The position numbers and the translations under genes were made by a program. This document shows, in pieces, positions 20,208 to 30,322 of a stretch of 64,000 nucleotides of DNA (positions are counted from its first letter, which is position 1; the number at the start of each line of letters is the position of its first letter). This DNA comes from Prostheceraeus crozeri (taxonomy: Eukaryota; Platyhelminthes; Polycladida; Euryleptidae). A model generated the notes under the pieces. The model was not told the origin of the DNA. It ran no database searches and saw only the letters and a list, made by a program, of their open reading frames with translations. The stretch lies in NCBI GenBank assembly GCA_907163375.1, contig CAJQUW010003043.1, forward strand, positions 1-64,000, given 5' to 3'.

Positions 20208-20940
20208 CCCCCCCCCCCGACAGCAATCTTCTAACTTTGGTTCTAGTGAACGGATTTTGTTCGTTCGAGTTGCATTCGAAAGAGGAGAAAAAACTGCTCG
20301 ACAACATTTTTTGTTGCGAGTCAATCGGACCAGCCGTTCAAAAGTTAGAGCGGTTACAAGATTTTAGGTCGGAGCTCGCTCACCTGAAAAAATCCTAAGT
20401 GTCAGAGTGGCTTTGTATGGGTAAAATTTTGAAAATTTTCCAAAGTGTGGAATTTCGACCTGGGACCTTCACCAAAACATTTTTCATCAAATTTCACTGA
20501 CCTCCCCCCTCTTGACAGCTCGCTTCGATCTTGGCTTCTAGTGGACGGATTTTGTCGTGCAATAGCTCGTTTGAAAGCTAAGAGTGAGACAAATTCAGTG
20601 AAAGAAACGGCTTGTTCATATCTGTCTTCGTTCAAAAGTTAGAGCGGTTACAAGATTTTAGGTCGGAGCTCGCTCACCTGAAAAAATCCTAAGTGTCAGA
20701 GTGGCTTTGTATGGGTAAAATTTTGAAAATTTTCCAAAGTGTGGAATTTCGACCTGGGACCGTCACCAAAACATTTTTCATCAAATTTCTCTGAAGGAGG
20801 GGGGGAGGGGGGGTCAGTGAAATTTGATGAAAAATGTTTTGGTAAAGGTCCCAGGTCGAAATTCGGAAGTTTTAAATTTTTCAAAATTTTCACTACACTG
20901 GAGCTCTCACACTTAGGATTTTTTCACTTGTGGCATGTTA
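20086..20940. repeat. Subterminal tandem repeat with inverted end
   Basis: Units starting CACCTGAAAAAATCCT begin at 20086, 20382 and 20675 (periods about 296 and 293 bp). The third unit is followed by an inverted partial unit, so 20744-20790 and 20818-20864 form arms of about 47 bp around a G-rich loop. Short open frames here are by-products. Confidence 0.85.
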
Positions 20941-21098
20941 CATGGACATGTGCTGACGGACCAACTTCCCGTGGTCATATCAGAATGGTTCAGGTGTCAT
21001 ATGATAGAGAATGATGAGACGAATCGTTTGCAACAAACCGCATGTCGCTACGATGAATACTTTCGGAGATAGAGCCATTTTAACTTTTCTTCCGAGCA

Positions 21099-21149
21099 TA
21101 TATAAACCCCCGACAACGTAAGTCTGATCACTTCATCGAAAGACGAGGT
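21099..21149 (+). promoter_or_regulatory. TATA promoter and leader exon of the left-end gene
   Basis: TATATAAA at 21099-21106 is followed 40 bases on by GACGAG and a GTAAGC donor near 21150. A TTATCTTACAG acceptor lies at about 21700-21711, shortly before the ATG at 21728. This would be a promoter with a 5' leader intron of about 560 bp. Transcript evidence is needed to confirm it. Confidence 0.55.
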
Positions 21150-21727
21150 AAGCGACGGTCGTCGCTCTGAGCTCCCGATATCGGGTGTTTCAAAGGACTC
21201 TATCTTTTGAAGTAGGCAGGCTATCTTCTTACTTCAAAGTTTGTATGATAGAGTTTGATAGTGTCTTTACTACTGATAAAATTTTTTAAAAGTAGTATGA
21301 GTAGTAAAATGCGGAATTTTTTAAAAATTCTTAATTTTCATTTTTTTCAAAGTTTTAACATATAGACTAAGGTTTTCAAGTATCCTGAGTTCAAATATGC
21401 TATCAGATTTGAAATTTGACTAAGTCTAAGGCAGCTTTGAGGGGTTAGATCCCAGCTACTGATCACTACCTTTGACTCGGCGTTCCTGTTACCACTTCGG
21501 GGCAGTGACAATGATGTCTTCAGCTGTAAAGAGCGGGTATCGGGGAAGATCTCTCACTTCCCTAGTGATCAGTACAAGGCCTTCGGGCTGTCGACGGGAT
21601 CGAGTGCCACTCACTACACTCAAATCTATCATTCCTGACTAAGTGTAATACTTTAGGAATATGACTGTACTACATGATTCCAAACTTATACAAATTTCAT
21701 TATCTTACAGTTAACAATAAATCAGGC

Positions 21728-22894
21728 ATGGAAAACGATAAGAATCGTAAATATCACATCAAAATGTGCGCATGTGGGCGAATTAATCGCAGTGCGGACG
21801 CCAAGGCGCATGTGAAGAAGGCGGGCACCGGCCACATGATTATCTTGAATAGGGTTGCGTGTGTGAAGTGCAGAGTGCTGAAGGGTGGTGAGGATGAGGC
21901 GCGTTTTTACAGAGTGCATGCTGACTGTAGTGGTGGTTTAGTGACTGATTTGAGATTTACGCAGTTGATTGTGGAAGAGAGGGAGCGAATGTTGGCGATC
22001 GAGCGAGAGGGTAAGGCTAAGAATGTTGTTGAGAATGATGAGTTGGCGAGAGCGGTTGCGTCGTTGGAGGGTGAGATTGAGCGAAAGAGAGTGCTTGAGA
22101 GTGATGATGAGGATGATGTGGATTTAGATAGGGAGCGTGTGAGGAAGCGTGTGAGGAAGTTGAGCTCTTCGTCGTCGGAGGTGTCAAACATTGTCATCAC
22201 CGACCCCCCGAAGAGCTCATCTTCCCCAAAAGTGAAGAGTGGTGGGATTCGTGTGCAGTCGGCGAGGTGGTTGAAGGATGAAGAGAAGAGGCATGTTTCG
22301 CAGCAGATGGCGCATGATTTGTTGGTTAATAAGTATGAGAGTTTGAAGAAAGTGAAGGATGAAGTTGTGAAGGAGTTGGATGAGTTGAAAAAGAAGAAAC
22401 TGAAGTCGAAGGAGGTAGCGGATGAAAATATTAGAATGAGGTGTAGTGTGACTGATTTGAAGAATAAGACGCGAGAGTTGGAAGAGAAGAATGATGAGTG
22501 TGAGAAGAGGGCGAGTGCTGCGGAGAGAAGAATGAGAGATGCAGAAGCGAAGTTTGAGGAGATGATGAAGGAGATGAGTGTGTTGAGAGCGAGGAATGTT
22601 GAGTTGGAGAGGACTTTGCCTCGGCGGGGTGATGAGAGGCAGGCGTATGAGAAGTTGGAGCGCATGAGGGATGAGTGGGAACGTGTGAATGAGGATCGTT
22701 TGTTTGAGTTTCACATCCCTATTCGGGATAATCATTTGGCCGGCGAAGTATTAGTAAATCAAAGCCTCGACGAAAGTATAATATGCTATAACGGCCATCC
22801 AACGAAAAAATGTTTGCATGCCAGCCTACGAATGCGCGGTCACTTGCACAAATTCCCGATTCGGAAGCGCGCGAGACTGCCAAAGGATGGCTAA
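21728..22894 (+). CDS. Zinc-site plus coiled-coil protein, Polinton left-end gene
   Basis: About 388 residues. The N-terminal 60 residues hold paired Cys/His (CACGRI, HVKK, GHMI, CVKC, HADC), probably a zinc site. A highly charged region with an acidic patch (SDDEDDVDLD), a basic patch (RVRKRVRK), a Ser run, and a long coiled coil (about residues 185-320, heptads rich in Lys, Glu, Leu) follow. Base use is striking: G-ending codons (GAG, AAG, GTG, TTG) dominate, unlike the AT-rich Polinton genes around it. A GT-AG pair near 22903-22960 suggests another intron near the 3' end, so the last residues may differ. I recognise no family; it may be a captured cargo or regulatory gene. Confidence 0.65.
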   Translation: MENDKNRKYHIKMCACGRINRSADAKAHVKKAGTGHMIILNRVACVKCRVLKGGEDEARFYRVHADCSGGLVTDLRFTQLIVEERERMLAIEREGKAKNVVENDELARAVASLEGEIERKRVLESDDEDDVDLDRERVRKRVRKLSSSSSEVSNIVITDPPKSSSSPKVKSGGIRVQSARWLKDEEKRHVSQQMAHDLLVNKYESLKKVKDEVVKELDELKKKKLKSKEVADENIRMRCSVTDLKNKTRELEEKNDECEKRASAAERRMRDAEAKFEEMMKEMSVLRARNVELERTLPRRGDERQAYEKLERMRDEWERVNEDRLFEFHIPIRDNHLAGEVLVNQSLDESIICYNGHPTKKCLHASLRMRGHLHKFPIRKRARLPKDG

Positions 22895-23029
22895 CTTGGT
22901 AAGTGAAAAAGTAAATAAGATAGTATATCCTATTCTAATACATATCATTTTCATTGCAGATCTTTGCCCGCCTTCACCACCCCATCAATTCACTCCCGAG
23001 AACGAACCATCGGCTCTCTTAAGGGCCAC

Positions 23030-23362
23030 CTAGGGGCAAGACATGATAGAACCTCCTCGCGGTTTGCCCTGGGCAGTCTTCGGACTGGCGAATACTATCA
23101 TTAAGTTGAATCTGCTATCAGTCAACTTGAACGTTGCAAATGAAGTTCGGTGTAATACTTCCTTTCGACGGGCGTTCCTGTAAAGGGCGGCGGTGAATCC
23201 CGTAGCTATGTATACCGCAAGGGACATTCGGCAATGGTCAATCTTGTTTAACCTCTGTGCGTCATGTTTGCAAGTGATTGCCTCTGTCTCAACGTAGTAT
23301 GCATTCGCGCCAGGGCGACATTTAGCCAACTGTCGAAGGTTGCCTAAAACTTTCCATTGCAT
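23030..23362 (-). CDS. Unidentified 110-codon frame
   Basis: An open frame with no recognisable motif, rich in Ala and Arg, on the strand opposite the left-end gene. A second minus-strand frame without known motifs lies just upstream at 23384-23584. Coding is uncertain. Confidence 0.25.
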   Translation of the reverse strand: MQWKVLGNLRQLAKCRPGANAYYVETEAITCKHDAQRLNKIDHCRMSLAVYIATGFTAALYRNARRKEVLHRTSFATFKLTDSRFNLMIVFASPKTAQGKPRGGSIMSCP

Positions 23363-23479
23363 ACGTTATGAGAACCATGAGTTCTACCTGTCTCTATCAA
23401 TGAGACGAATTGATGAATGGAATGAAATGGGAGGACACTCACGCGCCACACGCAACATAACACACTTCTCTCTTCCGTT

Positions 23480-23887
23480 GTCTAACAAGCTCTTTACACA
23501 TGGATCGCAGTCGATTGCTATCCCTGTATCAGAAGTGTAAGCTATCTTAATTTTATTTGACACTATTTCATCTATCATCATCATCGTCCATATGAAATGT
23601 TTTAAGATTTACAAGTTAGACTAAGCGTGCTACTATTTCCAAATGAAAAAGTATACATGGTTAAATCATCCACTTAAGCCCATCCGTAGTCTAACAGGCT
23701 CTTTACACATGGATCGCAGTCGATTGCTATCCCTGTATCAGAAGTGTAAGCTATCTTAATTTATTTGACACTATTTCATCTACCATCATCGTCCATATGA
23801 AATGTTTTAAGATTTACAAGTTAGACTAAGCGTGCTACTATTTCCAAATGAAAATGTATACATGGTTAAATCATCCACTGAAGCCCC
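23480..23887. repeat. Tandem duplication of about 210 bp
   Basis: The segment starting GTCTAACAAGCTCTTTACAC at 23480 repeats from 23699 with few changes, through a shared GTATACATGGTTAAATCATC end. It lies between the left-end genes and the next minus-strand gene of the Polinton and seems not to encode a protein. Confidence 0.85.
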
Positions 23888-23936
23888 ATTCAAGTAAGTC
23901 AGTATGAAAGCAAAGATAATACGAAATAAAAATTTA

Positions 23937-24332
23937 TTATGGCATGTATTTCAAAAGGTCTTCATCGTCAATATCGTCCCAGAGTCTGGCTTCACATAGA
24001 TAACAAAAACAGTTCAGTTGCTTTAATCGTTCTTCCACTGCGAGCCTCACTTTGTCAATATACTCCCACTCCTCCATAGTTCGTGGCTGGGAGTTAGGGG
24101 TGTACCACTCTCATAATTGGTGGAGGAATTTCGTGCTGGTGATCTCCATCACATCGTCAGTATCGTACTGGAGATACTTCCACCTCACGCCTGTTAAGTC
24201 GGGACACTCCTTCTCACATACACTCTCTTCGTTGTCCGCTGGTAATAACACCTTCTCTACCTTCGTTGGAGCGTTTGGTGTTGAGGATGGAGAAGAGAAT
24301 TTTGTGTTTGGTGTTGTCGGAGGGCTTGTCAT
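23937..24332 (-). pseudogene. Small Pro/Ser-rich acidic Polinton protein, interrupted
   Basis: A gene of about 130 codons, interrupted about once. The N-terminal part is rich in Thr, Ser and Pro (MTSPPTTPNTKF); the C-terminal part has a CFCYLC cysteine cluster and an acidic end (WDDIDDEDLL). Immediately after the stop comes an AATAAA signal (complement at 23933-23938). It is transcribed away from the polymerase gene, and the CCAAT/TATA region between them may serve both. I do not recognise the family. Confidence 0.5.
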
Positions 24333-24389
24333 GTTGACTGTGAATAATGACTTTGAAATGTTTTCTAATTCTTAAGTATCAACAAGCAA

Positions 24390-24437
24390 CCAATCAGAAT
24401 GAACAGCCAATGAATGATGAATATGAAAGTATATATG
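24390..24437 (+). promoter_or_regulatory. CCAAT/CCAAT/TATA promoter of the polymerase gene
   Basis: CCAAT boxes at 24390-24394 and 24407-24411, 17 bp apart, precede TATATATG at 24430-24437. The start codon lies at 24610. The box order and the 17-bp spacing are the same as in the right-end promoter at 40706-40751. Confidence 0.7.
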
Positions 24438-24609
24438 TAAAGTGACATTCGTGTCATTTCACTCTGTCTTTGAGACGCATAAGTGAACTGTTGTCCAGCA
24501 AATTCTGTTATTATTTGAGGCGTACAAGTGAATTCCAAATTTGAGACGTATTATTTGAGTGAAGTCTCTATCTTGTTGAAGTATCAAGCTTAAACATAAT
24601 TTCGTTGAA

Positions 24610-27600
24610 ATGGTAAGTTGAAAATTTCTTCACTCATCTCCCTCAAACGTGTGGCTAATAGCATCTTCCTCAATTTCAGGCATCAACTTCATCACCAACA
24701 CCCTCCCTTCTCGAGGAAAGTTTAGAGTTGTTGAGTCAAGGTAGGTTGTAACAATACACTGAGACTTGAACAGAGATGAAAGAATGATTTCTCTTTCAGG
24801 TGATGTGAGTTCCAGCTCAGGACTCTCGCGACAAGGCGACGAGTGGGAATGTTTCGACTGCGGACATATGTTTACAAGGAAGCACAGTCTCCTTCGACAC
24901 ATCAAACAACGTGTGTGTCAACGCAAAGCGGCGTCAATCTCCGGAGGTGAAGTTGATTCTGACGATGATATCTCCTTTCCTTGCGATTTGTGCCCTCTTT
25001 CTTTTGATAGTCACTTTCAGCGATCTTCGCACAGACTTCAACACACGCATGCAAATGATCACTACACCAACGGTACCTCTACCATCTCCCTCATTAATGT
25101 TTCACGTAATAATTTAGTACGCGACTACTGCATGGAGTCCAATACTCAAATAGTAGATTTTCCTGAGTGGCTCCTTCAAAATTCAAACATTATCGAAGCG
25201 CTCTTCAACAATTTAGACAATTTTAGAATGAAGGCGCTCATCTACCTTAAACTAAAATATATTAAGATAGATTTTCAAACGGGTCAAGTGACGGAGAGAA
25301 TACAGTTTCATGTTCCTTCCTCTTCCGCAACCGAAGTTGTAGACTGCGAGTCTTGGCTAAATTTTCACATTCAATGTTTAAAATCAAATGTAGATAAATT
25401 CAATCAACGCGACAGCGCTCTCATTTTTGATGGTGTGGACTCAGCCATATTCAAAATTTCACTATTAGAAAGTCATGCAGCTCGAGGTACATTTAAACTA
25501 CCAAAAACGTTGTATAATAAGAAAGCTGTCATCAATGTCGATTGTAAATCACAGTGTTTCAAATATGCAGTCCTATCCATCCTTCACTATAATGATATCA
25601 ACGCGCATCGAGATCGCACCTATAGCTATAGACAGTGGGAGGATGAACTAGACTTTGAAGGTTGTGATAGTGACAACATGAAAATCAAAGATGTAGAAAC
25701 GTTCGAAAAACATAATCAGATTAAAATTGTCGTTCACGTGTGGGAGAAGGGGTTGAAGGGTGCCCGCTATAATTCACGTTCAACTTGTTATGAACGTGTA
25801 GTCAACCTCTTATTAGTAAAACAAGATGATAGCGAGGAATGGCACTACTGTGGTATTCCCAAAATCTCTCGCTTGTACACTCACTTGGGGCACTCTAAAA
25901 GAGGTGAACATTTTGTATGCGACCGCTGCATCCGCTCCTTTTGGAGTAAAGATAAATTTGAAACTCACTATGAATGGTGCAAGCCAGGTAAATTACAAAT
26001 GGAACGCATGCCCAAAGATAAAATATTTTCACATAGGGATAATGGTGACGAATTAAGTCCCCTGCGTGTCATTTACGCAGACATAGAATGCTACATTGAT
26101 GATATCATCCACAAGCCAGCAGCCATATCCTGCTATGAAGTATGGCATGACCACTTTAGGAATAGACAAAACAAAATGCATACTTGGCAAGGTGAAGATT
26201 GCATTTCAAAATTTCTAGCATTTCTCGATAAAGCTGCTAAATTTCAACAATCATATGATTCCCAATTGCAGCGTAAGTCACTACATATGTCAGATGAAGA
26301 CAAACAAAAATTTGAAAGTTGCACATCCTGTCCTAAATGTCATAAAACGTTTGATGACGATAAAATTAAGAAAGTGCGTGATCATGATCACATCACTGGT
26401 AAATTTAGAAACGCACTCTGCTCCAAATGTAACTTTTCACTTAGGTTGAGACGTCGTGTACTACCCGTCATTTTTCATAACTTTAAGGGCTATGACAGTC
26501 ATATGCTCATAAAAGGAGGGTTGAGCCAGATGAAATCGTGGCAGTTTAATGTAATAGCACAAACGAGAGAAAAATTCATGGCAATGACAGCAAAAGTACC
26601 AGTAGATAAAACTAAAGAAAATAAGACAGTCTTCTTCGAAATAAAATTTTTAGATTCATTTCAATTCATGTCAGCGTCACTAGCTTCTCTCGTTCGAAAT
26701 CTCAAGTTTCTTCCCCATAGTCAAACTTTGAAGAAACACTATCCAAACTTAACGGATGAAATAATCACTCGCAAAGGAGTCTTTCCTTATGCGTATTTTA
26801 TCTCAATGTCTAACTAAATGAAACAACCCTTCCTTCCATTGACAAATTCAAAAACGATTTGACGGGTGAAGATTGTCCAGTAGAGGACTATGAACATGCT
26901 CAAGAGGCATGGTTAAAATTTGAATGTAAAACGTTTGGCGATTATATGATCGCTTACTTAGAATTAGATGCCATTTTGCTGGCTGATGTCTTTCAGGAAT
27001 TTCGACGAGTGGCATTAGAAGAAGACAAATTAGATCCTGTCCACTTTGTCAGTCTACCAGCCATGTCCTTTAAATCAGCCTTTAAAATGACTGGTGAGAC
27101 CATTCATCTCTTACAAGACCCGGAGATGTATAATATATTTGAGCGCGGAATACGCGGTGGTCTCACATTTGTAAATAAACATCATATAAAATCTGAAACA
27201 GTAGGTGATGATCATATCCACCTAAAGTACTATGACCAAAATAATTTATATGGCAGTTCACTGTCTAAACCACTACCTCATTCCGAGTTTAGTTGGTTAA
27301 ATCAAGATGAGCTTGAGTATTACTCCAACCCTTCAAACATACTGAAGATTCCAGATGAAGGTGATTGGGGATATTATTTTGAAGTGGATTTGATTTATCC
27401 AAATAGCATTAAAAATAAAACTGCTGATTTCCCACTCGCACCTGAATCTGGTGAAGTGACTGAAGATATGTTTTCACCATTCATGTCACAATTTCATAAT
27501 AACTTAACAGAGTGTGGACAGCCAAGGTACAAACCATGCCGCAAACTTTTACTCACCCAATATGATAAGAAAAATTATCTCGTACACTTCTGCATACTAA

Positions 27601-28583
27601 AATTCTATTTAGAAATGGGCATGCTTCTAAAGTCAGTTCACCGCATTATCAAATTTAGACAGAAAGCCTTCCTCAAACCCTATATAGATAGTAACAGTCA
27701 AAAACGTGCACTCGCCCAAAATAATTTTGAAAAGGATTTTTATAAATATAAGAATAACAGTCTTTTCGGAAAGACCATGGAGGATGTTAGAAAACGTATG
27801 AACTACAAACTAGTCGTTGATGAACAAAAATATCACAAATTGACCTCATCACCTCTTTTCATTGATAGAGACATCATCGATGAGGATCTTGTAGGTGTTA
27901 AAATGATAAAATCAGAAGTTGAGTTGTGCAAGCCCATCTATATTGGGCAAGCCGTTTTAGATTATTCCAAGCTTGAAATGTATCAACTCTTCTATAAAAT
28001 ATTAAAACCATGCCCTCTCGTAAAAGAGGTTCGCTTGCTGGGTGGTGATACAGATAGTTTCTTTTTAGGAATTACCACTCAAAAAGATTTAAATTTTAAT
28101 GAAGTAGGCAAGTCATTAGAAAAATATTTCGACACATCTAACTACAATCCCACTCATCCACTCTATTCCATACAGAATAAAGCCAAACTTGGTTGTTTTA
28201 AGGATGAAACAGCAGGAAAGGAAATAGGTGAAATGATTCTCCTCCGTCCTAAAATGTATTCCATGAAATTAAAAGAATGTGCAGATAGTATTAAGCGTGG
28301 TAAAGGTATATCAAAATCCATTGTTCATAAAATGAAACATCGCTCCTATAAGAAGGCCTATAAAAATAAAAATATAACGTTTGTCAATATGACAATCTTA
28401 AAATCTCAAGTTCATACTGTGAAAACGTACACGTTCAAGAAACGAGCACTTTCAGCATGGGAGGATAAGAGGTGTTGGATAGGACATAACACATCTCTTC
28501 CACATGGACATCCTGACACAAACATACCACCACTCAAAAGAATAATACTCACGCTACCACATTCAGGAGATGTATTGACATAA
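24610..28583 (+). pseudogene. Protein-primed type DNA polymerase B, interrupted about once
   Basis: This gene replicates the element. In order it shows two N-terminal C2H2 fingers (CFDCGHMFTRKHSLLRHIKQ near 24850; CDLCPLSF near 24985), a long Polinton-specific N-terminal region, a third zinc finger (CDRCIRSFWSKDKFETHYEW near 25920), exonuclease motif I YADIECYIDD (26072), an HNH-like zinc segment (CPKCHKTF to CSKCNF, about 26330-26430), exonuclease motif II FHNFKGYDSH, and polymerase motifs A (YYDQNNLYGS), B (KYKNNSLFGKT) and C (GGDTDS, about 28044). Splice-like pairs suggest two short introns near the start (24613-24679, 24741-24799), the first directly after the ATG. Coding is broken about once. 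The AATAAA at 28742 may end the transcript. Confidence 0.93.
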
Positions 28584-28762
28584 TCAACTTTAACTTAGTA
28601 TTTTGATGTTGCTTTTTGTAGATATACATGGTTGTTTTATGTATCGCATGAGATCGTTTCTTCCTTGTGAATATATGCCTACAGTTAGCTCATTCCCCCT
28701 ATATCTGTGAAAAGACTTTTTCATATACATATTTTTATTTCAATAAACATATCACAATGACT

Positions 28763-30313
28763 TCACTTTGTTTTCCGAAACACTAAAGTTACGAGGGATT
28801 TAGTATCTTTCACATGGATGCACTCTTGTAAACCATTGGTAATTTTGATAGCAATAGAGGGTATAGTTTGTTTGACGACGGGATGATAGAAAATAGATTC
28901 AAACATCTTCTCGACTATTCCATATGAAGCGTCTTTATCATGAATGAAATCACGTAAAATGTATTCTTTTTTCTCACCAACAGAAATAGGTAGAATCAAA
29001 TCACTTTGAATGTAAAGGTGCTGTTCATGTTTATCAAGTGTCATTGGTGTTTCTATACCAATCGTATGCGCAGCAGCAAACACAGTTTGTAGCATTGAAA
29101 AACCAAAGAGTTTTTTCAAATTTTTACTCAATTGACATTGAATGTCATCACCCAGTCTCAGAACAACGCGTTGATTTTCAATTGAAAACGAAATGTGGTG
29201 TGTCTTTACATCATATTTACTTTTCATCACATGCTTCAACTTCTGTTGTATATAAGGATTTACTATATGAATGAAGCTTTCAACTGTATGATATAGACGC
29301 GGCATTATATTGATAGCAACTTTAGATTCTTCATAAGACTGGTAAATTTTCTTGATGCGATCACCATAGATGTCCACCCACCATTCATCATTAACTGAAT
29401 CAGCTTTAGTGTGATATTCATGAGAAGCATACACCACACCGCTTCCAATAATAGGTGTATAATGTCTTACAAAATGACGCAAGGTTGGAGAGAAATAAAC
29501 TGTAAGTTTCTCATTATATTTCTGAATAACCAACTTATTTTTGTTCGCCATAATTTTCTCTCCATACTTCTTACCCACAGTCTCATTCCATCGTTTTACT
29601 AACTCAATAAGTGATAAAGGTTGAACACCACGCTTTTTCAAAATGATGCGTTCTTCGCATTCTACAACATCTTCATCAAATATTTTAAATCTATAATGAA
29701 ATTTGTTGATTCGATTTGAATAAACTTTTTTAACATTTGCAGTAGCAATTGATGTTAGATGTAGTCCATGACCAAAACCAGGATGTGGATAGAATTCATT
29801 ATCCAACCTCAGCGTAAGACCTTTAGTAAAAGAATGAAAGCGGAGGAACTGTCTCCCACTCCAATGATAGATAGTAAATTCATAAGCTTTCTGATTTTTA
29901 TTCTTCATGATGGAAGTATTACCACTGTTGAATGCCTTAATAATTTTCTCATTCCCAAATGGTTCATAAGAATCTGATTTTATCTGAATCCATTCATAGT
30001 TCCACTTTCCATCTGATGTTAAATTGTATGGGAACTGAAATGCATTATTCATCGTTATTCCATCATGGGTGCGAGGAGTCAATATCATTTCTTCCAAATC
30101 ATTCACATTCTGAATATTGCTATCATAGCAAATACTAGAAACGCCAACCTCCCATGCACCTTCTAAATGCAGTGGCCGATTTAATTCTACTCGATAGTCT
30201 GATGGTTTATTTTTGGGAAATTTATTCATAGAAGCATTACTGGGCAAGTAGATTAGAAACGAGTCCTTATTTTCACTTTCCATATTATTCACATTGGAAA
30301 AATATATTAGCAT
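28763..30313 (-). CDS. WEVG-signature Polinton protein 1 (possible capsid vertex or fibre protein)
   Basis: A 516-residue protein with the signature FLIYLPSNASMNKFPKNKPS then HLEGAWEVGVSSI at its N-terminus. That signature marks a protein family common in animal Polintons. The rest is predicted mainly beta (LRFHSFTKGLTLRLDNEF; LTVYFSPTLRHFVRHYTPI). A vertex or fibre role is plausible because the family travels with the capsid genes, but I cannot prove it by motif. Its neighbour at 30323-31741 is a diverged relative read in the same direction nine bases upstream. It converges with the polymerase gene. Confidence 0.75.
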   Translation of the reverse strand: MLIYFSNVNNMESENKDSFLIYLPSNASMNKFPKNKPSDYRVELNRPLHLEGAWEVGVSSICYDSNIQNVNDLEEMILTPRTHDGITMNNAFQFPYNLTSDGKWNYEWIQIKSDSYEPFGNEKIIKAFNSGNTSIMKNKNQKAYEFTIYHWSGRQFLRFHSFTKGLTLRLDNEFYPHPGFGHGLHLTSIATANVKKVYSNRINKFHYRFKIFDEDVVECEERIILKKRGVQPLSLIELVKRWNETVGKKYGEKIMANKNKLVIQKYNEKLTVYFSPTLRHFVRHYTPIIGSGVVYASHEYHTKADSVNDEWWVDIYGDRIKKIYQSYEESKVAINIMPRLYHTVESFIHIVNPYIQQKLKHVMKSKYDVKTHHISFSIENQRVVLRLGDDIQCQLSKNLKKLFGFSMLQTVFAAAHTIGIETPMTLDKHEQHLYIQSDLILPISVGEKKEYILRDFIHDKDASYGIVEKMFESIFYHPVVKQTIPSIAIKITNGLQECIHVKDTKSLVTLVFRKTK

Positions 30314-30322
30314 ACGTTTGCA

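Noticed and set aside
21907-22735. Two long minus-strand frames (252 and 172 codons) opposite the left-end Polinton gene
   Set aside because: They mirror the biased codons of the plus-strand coiled-coil gene, giving Ser/Phe-rich and Leu/His-rich text without domains.
23480-23887. CRISPR-like array
   Set aside because: Only two long direct copies with no spacers; the genome is eukaryotic and this is a plain tandem duplication.
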